DNA of 56,113 nucleotides from Bordetella parapertussis (GTDB lineage: Bacteria > Pseudomonadota > Gammaproteobacteria > Burkholderiales > SG8-41), in the NCBI GenBank assembly GCA_945901405.1, contig CAMDLH010000018.1:1-56113 (forward strand), in the 5' to 3' direction. Below are positions 7,519 to 15,652 of the stretch, one piece after another; position 1 is the stretch's first letter; every line of letters starts with the position of its first letter. Under the pieces are notes generated by a model. It was given only the letters and a program-made list of their open reading frames with translations. It had not been told where the DNA came from and searched no databases. A program made the position numbers and the translations under genes.

Positions 7519-8435
7519 GCCGCGGCGGCGATTTTTGCGCCCACGATCTTGTCGTAACTGCTGTCGGCGTTAAGCAAATCCCAGGTGGTCATCCAGTCAT
7601 GCAGGTGTTCGTATTCCTCGCGCGTGTACGGGCGCGGCGACACATAACGAAAGCGCGGCAGATAAAAATCGTCCTCGGTGAGTTTCATGATGTCCGATGG
7701 CACTTCGCGCATCATGTAGCGCAGGTACGGACGGATGTTCGCATTGATTTTCACCACCGCCTTGACGATGGCGCGGTTGATCGCCGAGTACATTTCCGGC
7801 TCGACATCGGGGGTGGCGACTTCGGCGCCTTCGTAGAATGCTTCGCTGATGATCTTCAAACCTTTTTTCGCCGACACCGTGATCCACGGCTCCATCACCG
7901 CCGCCGCCTCGACCTTGCCTTCTTCGAGAAAGCGCAACCGCTGCTTGGGGCCACCCACGTGCACGGCGCGCACTTCGCTTTTCTTGTTCATCGAGCCGCC
8001 AAGCATGGCCAGCGTGATGTAGTGCGAACCCGCGTGAAAATTCACCGCCACCGTCTTGCCGCGCAAATCCTGCGGCACGTTGTACGGCGAATCGGCGCGC
8101 ACCACGATCGCCTGTGTCGCCACCGCCGCGCGTTTGCTGATGACCTTGGCGTTGGCCGCACTATCCTGCGTGCGGCGGATCTGCCCCCACTCGCAAGCGC
8201 GATACATGCAGAACTCGCCGCGCTCGATGCCCTCGTGCCAGCCGTAGGATTTCACTGCGCGGTGATCCTCTATCGGCTTGTCAGGCACTTCCTTGTCGCG
8301 GTCACGGCCCGAACCCGCAGGCACCAACTCAACGTCGTAGCCTTCCTGCTCGAAATAACCTTCTTCCTTCGCCACATGATACGGCAGTGAAAACACGGCG
8401 TTGTTGACTTCGATGCGGGTCTTGATGAGCGGCAT
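7515..8435 (-). CDS. NMT1/THI5-like substrate-binding-fold protein without a signal peptide
   Basis: A 306-residue protein of the periplasmic-binding type II fold (ABC-type NMT1/SsuA-like). Recognisable parts are PYHVAKEEGYFEQEGYDVELV near residue 16, DLRGKTVAVNFHAGSHYITL around 120 and VEAAAVMEPW around 175. The start is the ATG preceded by GGAGGAG with a 10-base spacer; a reading frame 42 codons longer is open but unlikely. From this start there is no signal peptide, so the protein appears cytoplasmic, unlike transport binding proteins. Relatives of this fold include pyrimidine precursor synthases and phthalate-type decarboxylases, so an enzyme is possible. It is divergent from a Bug gene 82 bases away. 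Confidence 0.72.
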   Translation of the reverse strand: MPLIKTRIEVNNAVFSLPYHVAKEEGYFEQEGYDVELVPAGSGRDRDKEVPDKPIEDHRAVKSYGWHEGIERGEFCMYRACEWGQIRRTQDSAANAKVISKRAAVATQAIVVRADSPYNVPQDLRGKTVAVNFHAGSHYITLAMLGGSMNKKSEVRAVHVGGPKQRLRFLEEGKVEAAAVMEPWITVSAKKGLKIISEAFYEGAEVATPDVEPEMYSAINRAIVKAVVKINANIRPYLRYMMREVPSDIMKLTEDDFYLPRFRYVSPRPYTREEYEHLHDWMTTWDLLNADSSYDKIVGAKIAAAA

Positions 8436-8517
8436 GTCGATTTCTCCTCCTGAGTCTGGTAAACAGTTTACCCGCGACGCCGGCTGCACGGCAATCCTTT
8501 CGCGGCATAATAGACCC

Positions 8518-9483
8518 ATGAACTGGAAACCAGCCGGCGCCATCCTGTTTGCCCTTGCCACGCACGCCTCGGCTCAAACGCCGCCGGGTTGGCCCAGCCG
8601 CCCCATACGCATGATCGTGCCACAGCCGCCCGGCGGCTCGACGGACGTGATCGCGCGCGTAATCGCGCAGCGCATGAGCGAGGCGCTCGGCCAATCGGTG
8701 ATCGTCGACAACCGGCCCGGCGCCGGCACCATCGTCGGCGTCGAGATCGTCGCCAACGCGGCACCAGACGGGCACACGCTGCTGGCGGTGGCCTCGTCCT
8801 ACAGCATAATTCCGGCGCTGCACAAAAAACTGCCGTTCGATCCGCTGCGCGATCTGGCGCCGGTGACGCAAATCGCAACACTGCCGCATGTGCTGGTGGT
8901 GAACCCCTCGGTGCGCGCAAATTCGGTAAAAGAGTTGATCGCCCTCACCAAAGCCTCGCCCGGCAAACTCAACTACGCCTCCAGCGGCTTTGGCACCAGC
9001 ACGCACATGGCCGCCGAGCTTTTCATGTTCATGACGGGAGTGAGCATGGTCAACATCACTTACAAGGGCGGCGCGTCGGCGCTGGTGGCCATGCTCGGCG
9101 GCGAGTGCCAGGTCAATTTCGCTACCATCTCCACCGTGATGCCGCACGTGCAGGCCAACCGGCTGCGCGCGCTCGCCGTCACCACCGCCAAACGCTCCGC
9201 CGCCACGCCCAGCCTGCCAACGATGGCCGAGGCCGCGATACCCGGCTACGACCATTCGTCATGGATCGGCCTCTTTGCGCCCGCAAGAACGCCCGCTTCG
9301 ATCATGGCAAGACTCAACGGCGAAACCGTCATGGCCGCACGCTCGCAGGAAGTCAAAGCCGTATTGAGCAGCGATGGGCTTGAAGCCACCGGTACCACGC
9401 CGGAAGAATTTGCCGCGCTGGTAAAAACCGAAATCGCGAAGTGGGTAAAGGTTGCGAAGGCGGCGAAACTTCAACCGCAGTAG
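8518..9483 (+). CDS. Bug/TctC family receptor
   Basis: A 321-residue secreted protein. The ATG at the head of MNWKPAGAILFALATHASAQ gives a clean signal peptide; the frame is open further upstream but would run into the divergent gene. Signatures are PQPPGGSTDVIAR, NRPGAGTIVGVE and TYKGGASALVAML, and the usual WIGLFAPARTPASI segment appears in the second lobe. It is the only plus-strand gene in the first 10 kb and stands alone: divergent from the NMT1-like gene and convergent with the PhyH gene, so it probably has its own promoter in the 82-base divergent gap. Ligand unknown. Confidence 0.87.
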   Translation: MNWKPAGAILFALATHASAQTPPGWPSRPIRMIVPQPPGGSTDVIARVIAQRMSEALGQSVIVDNRPGAGTIVGVEIVANAAPDGHTLLAVASSYSIIPALHKKLPFDPLRDLAPVTQIATLPHVLVVNPSVRANSVKELIALTKASPGKLNYASSGFGTSTHMAAELFMFMTGVSMVNITYKGGASALVAMLGGECQVNFATISTVMPHVQANRLRALAVTTAKRSAATPSLPTMAEAAIPGYDHSSWIGLFAPARTPASIMARLNGETVMAARSQEVKAVLSSDGLEATGTTPEEFAALVKTEIAKWVKVAKAAKLQPQ

Positions 9484-9490
9484 CCGTGGC

Positions 9491-9505
9491 ATGGGTGAAA
9501 CCCAT
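9491..9505. terminator. Small hairpin between convergent genes
   Basis: ATGGGT and ACCCAT pair around a GAA loop, followed by CCTACG. It sits between the convergent Bug and PhyH genes. There is no T-run, so it may act bidirectionally only weakly, or it may be a remnant of the common GTAGGATGGGT-type intergenic repeat. Confidence 0.35.
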
Positions 9506-9523
9506 CCTACGAGGTAAAAGCCT

Positions 9524-10366
9524 CTATGCCGCCAAGGCCGGTTTCAACGCCGCCGCCGGCGTGCCGTCATTCCACGGCAGCGGCACGTCGTAGTCGCGCA
9601 GTAAACAATCATCCGGCAGGCATTCCAGCGGTGTGAAGTCGCGATGCGCGATGTATTCGGGCCGCTTGAATCGGCGAATGTGATTCGACACCGCGCACAG
9701 GCTCAGATACACCGCCACGCGATTCCACGGCGACAGGTTCGACGTCGATGAATGCACCAGGCACGAGTGAAACATGATCATCGAGCCGGGCGGCCCCTTG
9801 GGCGCAACAATGCCGCCGCGCGCGACGAGCTTGGTGATGGTGTCGTGATTGATGGTCCACAGCGGGTAGCTTGTCGTCGTTAAGTCATGCTGCGCTTCGA
9901 GCACGCCTAACTTGTGGCTGCCGGGGATGAACATCAGCGGACCGTTGAACTCATTCACCTCGTCGAGAAAAATCGCCACGTTCATCGCGCGCGGTTCGGG
10001 CATGTGATCGTCGTTGACCCAGGTGCCGTAATCCTGATGCCACTGCCACACGTCGCCGTCGAACGCCATCTTGCCGTTGATCTTGAATTGATGCATGTAA
10101 AGACCCTCGCCATACATCTGCATCACGGGTGTGAGCATGCGCGGATGGCGCGCGAGCGTGGCGAAGGGTTTGCTGTACATGTGCGCGGCGAAATTGGTGC
10201 GCACCACGCCGCCGGTTTTTTCGCGCACATTCTCCGGGCGTTGCCGCGCGTAAAGCCGCGGCACTTCGTCGAGCAGCGGCGTGATTTCCGCCTGCGTGAA
10301 CAGGTTGGGGAAAAACAGGTAACCGTCGCGGTCGAATTGTTCGAGTTGCTGCGGCGTGAGTTTCAT
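9524..10366 (-). CDS. Phytanoyl-CoA dioxygenase (PhyH) family oxygenase
   Basis: A 280-residue Fe(II)/2-oxoglutarate dioxygenase of the PhyH/EctD type. WHQDYGTW near residue 118 carries the His-x-Asp iron ligands, MFHSCLVHSSTSN near residue 200 carries the distal His, and NRVAVYLSL follows with the Arg that binds 2-oxoglutarate. The N-terminal LEQFDRDGYLFFPNLF is the standard family opening. It is divergent from a sulfatase gene with about 60 bases between starts. Substrate cannot be inferred; relatives hydroxylate acyl-CoAs, ectoine or small carboxylates. The ATG has a moderate GAGAGC upstream. Confidence 0.85.
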   Translation of the reverse strand: MKLTPQQLEQFDRDGYLFFPNLFTQAEITPLLDEVPRLYARQRPENVREKTGGVVRTNFAAHMYSKPFATLARHPRMLTPVMQMYGEGLYMHQFKINGKMAFDGDVWQWHQDYGTWVNDDHMPEPRAMNVAIFLDEVNEFNGPLMFIPGSHKLGVLEAQHDLTTTSYPLWTINHDTITKLVARGGIVAPKGPPGSMIMFHSCLVHSSTSNLSPWNRVAVYLSLCAVSNHIRRFKRPEYIAHRDFTPLECLPDDCLLRDYDVPLPWNDGTPAAALKPALAA

Positions 10367-10427
10367 GGCAATGCTCTCCGTGCATGAGTTGCTATACTAG
10401 CCGCACCCCAATTCCGTGGCAACGATC

Positions 10428-11774
10428 ATGAATCTTCCGAACATCGTACTTATTCTCGCCGATAACCTCGGATGGGGCGAACTCGGCTGCTACGGCGGCG
10501 GCGTGCTGCGCGGCGCACCCACGCCACGCATCGACGCGCTGGCGGCCGAGGGCCTGCGGCTCACCAATTTCAATGTCGAATCCGATTGCGTGCCCACGCG
10601 CTCGGCGCTGATGACCGGGCGCCATCCAATCCGCACCGGCGCGCTGCAATCGGTGCCCGCCGGGCTGCCACAGGGCATCACGCCGTGGGAGATCACGCTC
10701 GCGCAGTTGCTCTCCACGCAAGGCTATGCCACGGCGATACACGGCAAGTGGCACTTGGGCGACCGCGCCGGGCGTTATCCGCATGAGCGCGGCTTTGACG
10801 AGTGGTATGGCATACCGCGCACCACTAATGAAAGCATGTTCACCTCGTCGCCGGGCTTTGATCCGAAAGTCGTGCCGCTGCCGTACGTGATGGAAGGCAA
10901 GCGCGGCGAGCCGGCAAAGAATGTTGCGGTTTACGATCTTGAGTTGCGGCGCAAGATTGATTCGCAACTGATCGAGCGTTCGATAGCTTTCATGCAGCGG
11001 CAGAGCGCGGCGAAGAAACCGTTTTTCGCTTACGTGCCATTAACGCAGCTTCACTATCCGACGCTGCCGCATCACGATTTCGCGGGCAAAACCGGCGCCG
11101 GTGACTTCGCCGATTCGATGCTGGAGATGGATTACCGGGTATCGCAAGTGATTGATTTTATTGATAATTCTGGATTACGCGAAAACACGGTTTTTATCTT
11201 TGCCAGCGACAACGGCCCGGAGTTTCGCCGTCCGTGGCGTGGCACCGCTGGCCCTTGGAGCGGCACGTACCACACCTCGATGGAGGGTGCGCTGCGAGTG
11301 CCGTTCATCGTGCGCTGGCCAGGGCGCGTGCCCGCGCGCGTGTCGAATGAGATCGTGCATGTAGTTGATCTATACGCGACGCTCGCCGGAATTGCCGGCG
11401 TGAAATTGCCCGAGGATCGTGTCATTGATGGCGTCGATCAGCTCGATTTCTTCACCGGCAAAGCAGAAAAATCCGCGCGCGAAGGTTTCGTCTACTACAT
11501 CAAGAACGAACTGCGCGCGGCGAAATGGCGCGATTGGAAAATGCACATGGTGTGGGAAACCGAACCCAACAGCGGGCCGAATCATCTGGAGACGCCGTGG
11601 GTCTTCAACCTCACGCAAGACCCGAAAGAAGAAACCGATGTCGGCACCACCAATAGTTGGGTGCGCGGCCCGTTGCGGCGCATGATTCACGAGTTTCAGG
11701 AATCGCTCAAGGTGCATCCACCGATACCGCCCGGTGCGCCGGATGATTACCTGCCAGCCAAGGCGAAGACGTGA
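10428..11774 (+). CDS. Arylsulfatase-type sulfatase
   Basis: A 448-residue hydrolase from a different sulfatase branch than the one at 4724-6268. The start is taken at ATG giving MNLPNIVLILADNLGWGE; a GTG four codons earlier is possible. CVPTRSALMTGR near residue 54 is the formylglycine site with Thr in the fourth position. The N-terminal metal pair reads Asp-Asn rather than Asp-Asp, and FASDNGPE gives the later ligands. IHGKWHLGD is the conserved Lys/His region. No signal peptide is evident. A TATACT box lies 30 bases before the ATG. Its 3' neighbour, across a repeat pair, is an isomerase-like gene on the same strand. Confidence 0.87.
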   Translation: MNLPNIVLILADNLGWGELGCYGGGVLRGAPTPRIDALAAEGLRLTNFNVESDCVPTRSALMTGRHPIRTGALQSVPAGLPQGITPWEITLAQLLSTQGYATAIHGKWHLGDRAGRYPHERGFDEWYGIPRTTNESMFTSSPGFDPKVVPLPYVMEGKRGEPAKNVAVYDLELRRKIDSQLIERSIAFMQRQSAAKKPFFAYVPLTQLHYPTLPHHDFAGKTGAGDFADSMLEMDYRVSQVIDFIDNSGLRENTVFIFASDNGPEFRRPWRGTAGPWSGTYHTSMEGALRVPFIVRWPGRVPARVSNEIVHVVDLYATLAGIAGVKLPEDRVIDGVDQLDFFTGKAEKSAREGFVYYIKNELRAAKWRDWKMHMVWETEPNSGPNHLETPWVFNLTQDPKEETDVGTTNSWVRGPLRRMIHEFQESLKVHPPIPPGAPDDYLPAKAKT

Positions 11775-11848
11775 AAGGTATCGCAGTGTTTCCTGTCAGC
11801 ATTACTGGATATCCAACACAGCCTCGCCAGCACGATCATCTTTATCCT

Positions 11849-11927
11849 GTCATTCCCGCGCAGGCGGGAATCCATGCCGTGCCTCAAGTGGCGCTGTGTT
11901 ATGGGTTCCCGCCTGCGCGGGAACGAC
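11849..11927. repeat. Mirrored pair of REP-like palindromes, second copy
   Basis: The hairpins at 11849-11873 and 11903-11927 face each other across about 30 bases. Read on the minus strand the unit begins GTCGTTCCCGCGCAGGCGGG and its spacer starts CATAACACAGCGCCA, closely resembling the unit at 2567-2647. This is one of two intact forms of the site carrying the intron at base 124. Confidence 0.85.
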
Positions 11928-11966
11928 AGTGGTGGTATTGACTCCCTTACAGGCCGCGTGAATCTC

Positions 11967-12554
11967 ATGAAAAAAACCGTCCACTACTTTCATTCACTGT
12001 CTTCGCCATGGGCGTATCTGGGCTGGCCGAAATTCAAGGCGCTGATCGCGAAGCACGATCTCAACGTGATCGTGCGGCCCACGCGCATCGTGCCGCCCAA
12101 CGGCGGCATTCCGCTTTTAAGCCGTCCGCTGGCGCGGCGCAATTATCACGAAGTCGAGCTCGACCGCTGGCGCAAACGGTTGAACATGCCGCTGGTGCTG
12201 CGCCCCAAACACTATCCAACACAAAACGAATTTTGCGCGCGCATGGTGATCGCCGCAGACCAACTCGGCTGGGACGCACTGGCGCTGAGTCACGCGCTGC
12301 TGCATGCGTTGTGGAGCGAAGAACTCGACGTGATGGACGCCGCCGTGCGCGTGGCCACCGCGAACAACCTGAGCATGGACGGCAACAAACTGCTCGCGAT
12401 GCAGGATACGCCGGACATCATGGCCGCGTGGAAGGCGAGCGAAGACGAAGCACGCGAGCGCGGCATCTTCGGTACACCGACTTGGGTTTACAACGACGTG
12501 TTGTATTGGGGCCAGGACCGGCTGGATTTTCTCGATGAGGCGCTTTCACAATGA
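11967..12554 (+). CDS. 2-hydroxychromene-2-carboxylate isomerase-like (DsbA/GST-kappa family) protein
   Basis: A 195-residue thioredoxin-fold protein. The N-terminal VHYFHSLSSPWAYLGWPKF matches the SPWAYLG region where HCCA isomerase and kappa glutathione transferases bind glutathione; RPTRIVPPNGG, an alpha-helical insert, and RGIFGTPTWVYNDVLYWGQDRLDFL complete the fold. NahD-type enzymes isomerise 2-hydroxychromene-2-carboxylate in naphthalene breakdown with glutathione, but the family is broad. Its stop overlaps the start of the next Bug gene by 4 bases (ATGA), so receptor and isomerase are translationally coupled, which points to a shared aromatic or carboxylic substrate (inference). Confidence 0.83.
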   Translation: MKKTVHYFHSLSSPWAYLGWPKFKALIAKHDLNVIVRPTRIVPPNGGIPLLSRPLARRNYHEVELDRWRKRLNMPLVLRPKHYPTQNEFCARMVIAADQLGWDALALSHALLHALWSEELDVMDAAVRVATANNLSMDGNKLLAMQDTPDIMAAWKASEDEARERGIFGTPTWVYNDVLYWGQDRLDFLDEALSQ

Positions 12555-13513
12555 AACACCTATTCGCCGCGGCAGCGCTGCTCCTGCCGGGCGCTGTGTT
12601 GGCGCAAGCCACGAACTATCCCGACAGGCCGATACGCTTGGTCGTGCCCTTCGCGGTGGGCGGCGCGCTTGATGTCGTCGCGCGCATCGCCGGCCAGAAG
12701 CTGACCGAGAGTTGGGGCCGTCAGGTGATCATCGACAATCGTCTGGGCGCGGGCGGCAACATCGGCGCGGAATACGTCGCCAAGGCCGCACCCGATGGCT
12801 ACACGCTGCTGATGTCATCCGTCACCACGCAAGCGATCAACATGAGCCTGTTGTCAAAGCCGCCGTATGACTTCGAGCGCGATTACGCACCTGCGAGCAT
12901 GGTGGCCTCCGCGCCGCTGACCCTGATGATTCACCCCGCGCTGCCGGCGAAGACTGTGCGCGAATTCATCGCGCTGGCGAAACAGCGTCCCGGAGAATTG
13001 AATTACTTTTCATCCGGCGTGGGCACCGGCACGCATCTCGCAGCGGTGATATTCGATCAGATGGCGGGCATACGCACCACGCACGTGCCGTACAAAGGCG
13101 CGGGGCAAGCGGTGACCGATCTTTTGTCCGGGCAGATGCAGTTTGCGTTCACCACCACGCAGATCGCGCTGCCGCACGTCGAGGCCGGACGCCTGCGCAT
13201 GCTCGGCATCGGCTCGGCGCAACGCTTTCCGCGCCTGCCGAATCTACCCACCATCGCCGAAAGCGGCGTCAAGGGTTTTGAGGCGGAGCAATGGTACGGC
13301 GTGATCGCCCCGCGCGGCACGCCCGCGCCCGTCATCAACAAATTATCGGGTGAACTACGTACTATCGTGGCCAACGCCGACTTTCAGGAACGCTTGTTGA
13401 GCCAGGGCATCGTGCCGGTGAGTTCGACACCGGACGCTTTTGCCGCGACGATCAAGCAAAACATCGCTCGGTTTGCCAAGGTCATCAAGGAGCTGGGGTT
13501 GAAGGTCGAGTAA
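12551..13513 (+). CDS. Bug/TctC family receptor, coupled to the isomerase
   Basis: A 320-residue secreted protein with signal peptide MKHLFAAAALLLPGAVLAQA. The first ligand loop is PFAVGGALDVVAR, where Pro-Gly-Gly is replaced by Val-Gly-Gly but Asp is retained; then NRLGAGGNIGAE and HVPYKGAGQAVTDLL. Translation starts within the stop of the isomerase gene. A second Bug gene follows on the same strand about 90 bases later, so isomerase, two receptors and the TauD-like gene form one likely operon. Confidence 0.88.
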   Translation: MKHLFAAAALLLPGAVLAQATNYPDRPIRLVVPFAVGGALDVVARIAGQKLTESWGRQVIIDNRLGAGGNIGAEYVAKAAPDGYTLLMSSVTTQAINMSLLSKPPYDFERDYAPASMVASAPLTLMIHPALPAKTVREFIALAKQRPGELNYFSSGVGTGTHLAAVIFDQMAGIRTTHVPYKGAGQAVTDLLSGQMQFAFTTTQIALPHVEAGRLRMLGIGSAQRFPRLPNLPTIAESGVKGFEAEQWYGVIAPRGTPAPVINKLSGELRTIVANADFQERLLSQGIVPVSSTPDAFAATIKQNIARFAKVIKELGLKVE

Positions 13514-13599
13514 AACCGCGCTGCTGTTGTCGCGCCAGCAATCAATGAGGAGCAACGAAAGTGTCATGTACAGACTTGACTCCATTTTTCGGGGAACAC

Positions 13600-14574
13600 A
13601 TGAAAAAGCAGTGTGCTTGCTGGATTACTTTTCTGCTGCTCGCGCCCGCGGAAGCATGCATGGCCGCGTTTCCCGCCGGTTACCCGTCCAAGGCCGTGCG
13701 TGTCATCGTGCCGTTTCCGCCGGGCGGCGGCACTGACATATTTGCGCGGCTCATCGGGCAACGCCTCAACGATGCGCTCGGCCAGAGCGTCGTCATCGAC
13801 AACCGGGCCGGCGCCGGCGGAACGATAGGCTCGGAAATGGCGGCGCGCGCGCCCGCCGACGGCCATACCTTGCTCATGATCAACGCGGGCCATGCCATCA
13901 ATCCGGGTCTCTACAAATCGTTGTCGTACGATTCCGTCAACAGCTTCTCGCCAGTGGCGCTGGCCGGCACGGCTTCGTATCTGCTGCTGGTGCATCCTTC
14001 GGTGCCGGCGAAGTCGGTGAGAGAATTCGTCAATTTGGGCAAGAGCGCCGCGCCGATTACTTTTGCGTCGTCCGGAAACGGCAGCACCACCCATCTCGCG
14101 GGCGCGCTTTTCAACAGCATGGCGGGCATCCTGATGACGCATGTTCCGTACAAGGGCGGCGGGCCGGCGAACACCGCGCTCGTGTCGGGCGAAGTGTCTT
14201 GCTACTTCGGCAGCATCTCCGGGGCGCTGCCGCTGGTCAAAGCCGGACGATTGCGCGTGTTGGCCGCGACCGGATTGAAACGTTCACCGGCGCTGCCCAA
14301 GCTGCCCACCATCGCGGAATCAGGCGTGCCGAAATACGATTTGACGGGATGGTTCGGCATGCTCGCACCGGCCGGCACGCCAAATGATATCGTGCAGGGG
14401 CTTAACGCCGAGATCGTAAAAATACTGCAAACACCCGATATCAAACGGCGCCTGCTCGAAGACGAAGGTGCCGAGGGCAGCAGCGGCACGCCGGCGGATT
14501 TCGCGCAATTCATCCGTGCTGAAATCAGGAAATACGCCGAGGCGATCCGGGTATCAGGTGCGCGCATTAACTAA
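13600..14574 (+). CDS. Bug/TctC family receptor
   Basis: A 324-residue secreted protein with PFPPGGGTDIFAR, NRAGAGGTIG and HVPYKGGGPANTALV. Two starts compete: the ATG chosen here gives a textbook signal peptide (MKKQCACWITFLLLAPAEA) after GGGGAA, while a GTG 39 bases upstream has a better-spaced GAGGAG and would add 13 residues before the positive charges. It lies between another Bug gene and the TauD-like dioxygenase, all on the plus strand with short gaps. Confidence 0.86.
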   Translation: MKKQCACWITFLLLAPAEACMAAFPAGYPSKAVRVIVPFPPGGGTDIFARLIGQRLNDALGQSVVIDNRAGAGGTIGSEMAARAPADGHTLLMINAGHAINPGLYKSLSYDSVNSFSPVALAGTASYLLLVHPSVPAKSVREFVNLGKSAAPITFASSGNGSTTHLAGALFNSMAGILMTHVPYKGGGPANTALVSGEVSCYFGSISGALPLVKAGRLRVLAATGLKRSPALPKLPTIAESGVPKYDLTGWFGMLAPAGTPNDIVQGLNAEIVKILQTPDIKRRLLEDEGAEGSSGTPADFAQFIRAEIRKYAEAIRVSGARIN

Positions 14575-14597
14575 TCAATTGTTTGCAAAGGGAAGCC

Positions 14598-15437
14598 ATG
14601 AAAATTGAACCACTGGGCAATGTGATGGGCGCCGAGGTCACCGGCGTCAATCTCAATGGGCCGCTCAGCGCTGCCGAGCGCGGGCAACTGTATCAGGCCT
14701 TTCTCGAACATCTGGTGTTGTGTGTGCGCGGCCAGTCGTTCGCGGATGTCGGCGCGTTCCTGAACGGGGCACGCCACTTCGGCGAACCCAAGGTGCAACA
14801 CATGGAGTCGTATCGCGTGGACGGCCACCCCGAGGCCGGCGTGGTCTCCAGCGAGGATCGCGACGTCAAGGACGGCAAGCGCATCGTTCGCGGCACCATG
14901 TTTCACACCGACGAGAGCTTCATCGCCACACCGCCCAAGGCAACGATACTTTTTGCCGTCGACGTACCCAGCAGCGGCGGCGACACGCGTTACATCAACA
15001 TGAAACAAGCCTACGAAACGCTGCCCGAAGACACCAAGGCTCGGATTGGCAAACTTACGGCCATACATTACTACGGCAAGAAGCGCGAGGGCCGCAAGGT
15101 GCCCACGCTCACCGAAGCGCAGATGAAAGATACGCCGCCCGTGCCGCACCCCATCGTGCGCACGCATGACGAGACCGGCGCCAAGACGCTTTACGTGCAC
15201 GAGACCATGACAGACTGCATCGACGGCATGACGCCGCAGGAGAGCGAAGCGCTACTGCGGCGGCTCTACGATCACAGCACAAAAAATCCGTCATTGCAGT
15301 ATCACCACAAATGGCGTGCCGGGGATTTCGTCATCTGGGACAACCGCTCAACGTTACATGCCGCAACAGCCGATTACGATGAACACGAAAAACGCCTGCT
15401 TTACCGCACCATGCTCAAAGGCGCGGCCACACATTGA
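14598..15437 (+). CDS. TauD/TfdA family Fe(II)/2-oxoglutarate dioxygenase
   Basis: A 279-residue oxygenase. MFHTDESF near residue 97 carries His-x-Asp, and DNRSTLHAATADYDEHEKR near residue 250 carries the distal His and the co-substrate Arg. The N-terminal LGNVMGAEVTGVNL is the usual TauD opening. Family members split taurine, alkylsulfates or 2,4-D. With two sulfatases and an isomerase nearby, an alkylsulfate or aryloxy-acid substrate is attractive but unproved. AAGGGA precedes the chosen ATG; an earlier TTG in frame is less likely. It is the last gene of the isomerase-Bug-Bug-dioxygenase series. Confidence 0.86.
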   Translation: MKIEPLGNVMGAEVTGVNLNGPLSAAERGQLYQAFLEHLVLCVRGQSFADVGAFLNGARHFGEPKVQHMESYRVDGHPEAGVVSSEDRDVKDGKRIVRGTMFHTDESFIATPPKATILFAVDVPSSGGDTRYINMKQAYETLPEDTKARIGKLTAIHYYGKKREGRKVPTLTEAQMKDTPPVPHPIVRTHDETGAKTLYVHETMTDCIDGMTPQESEALLRRLYDHSTKNPSLQYHHKWRAGDFVIWDNRSTLHAATADYDEHEKRLLYRTMLKGAATH

Positions 15438-15496
15438 TGGGGCGAAGGCCGCCCGCATTACTTTTCAACATGCGTGACAAGCGGACGTTTCAACGC

Positions 15497-15652
15497 GCGT
15501 AACCCGCAATCCGTAGGGCGTCAATAAGCGAAGCGCATTGCGCCGCATGTATTGCGTGACCGAAGAAGTCACATCACGACATGGTAGTTTCGCTGCCCGC
15601 AAGTAGTCTGGTTGCGTAGACCGGAAGCAGCGCAGCGAAATCCGGGTTACGC
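15497..15652. repeat. Composite intergenic repeat bounded by a 10-bp inverted repeat
   Basis: GCGTAACCCG (15497-15506) and its complement CGGGTTACGC (15643-15652) bound a segment holding two familiar palindromic modules: GGGCGTCAATAAGCGAAGCG with a GCATTGCGCC return, and CCGGAAGCAGCGCAGCG with AATCCGGG. The right end reaches into the convergent gene and supplies its TAA stop and the last Ala codon. This explains most of the 209-base gap. Confidence 0.65.

Noticed and set aside
8436..8561. N-terminal extension of the NMT1-like protein by 42 residues
   Set aside because: The extension overlaps the divergent Bug start, has no SD and no signal peptide; GGAGGAG fixes the later ATG.
9491..9505. 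Strong rho-independent terminator after the Bug gene at 8518
   Set aside because: The stem is 6 bp and no T-run follows, so it is kept only as a weak hairpin.
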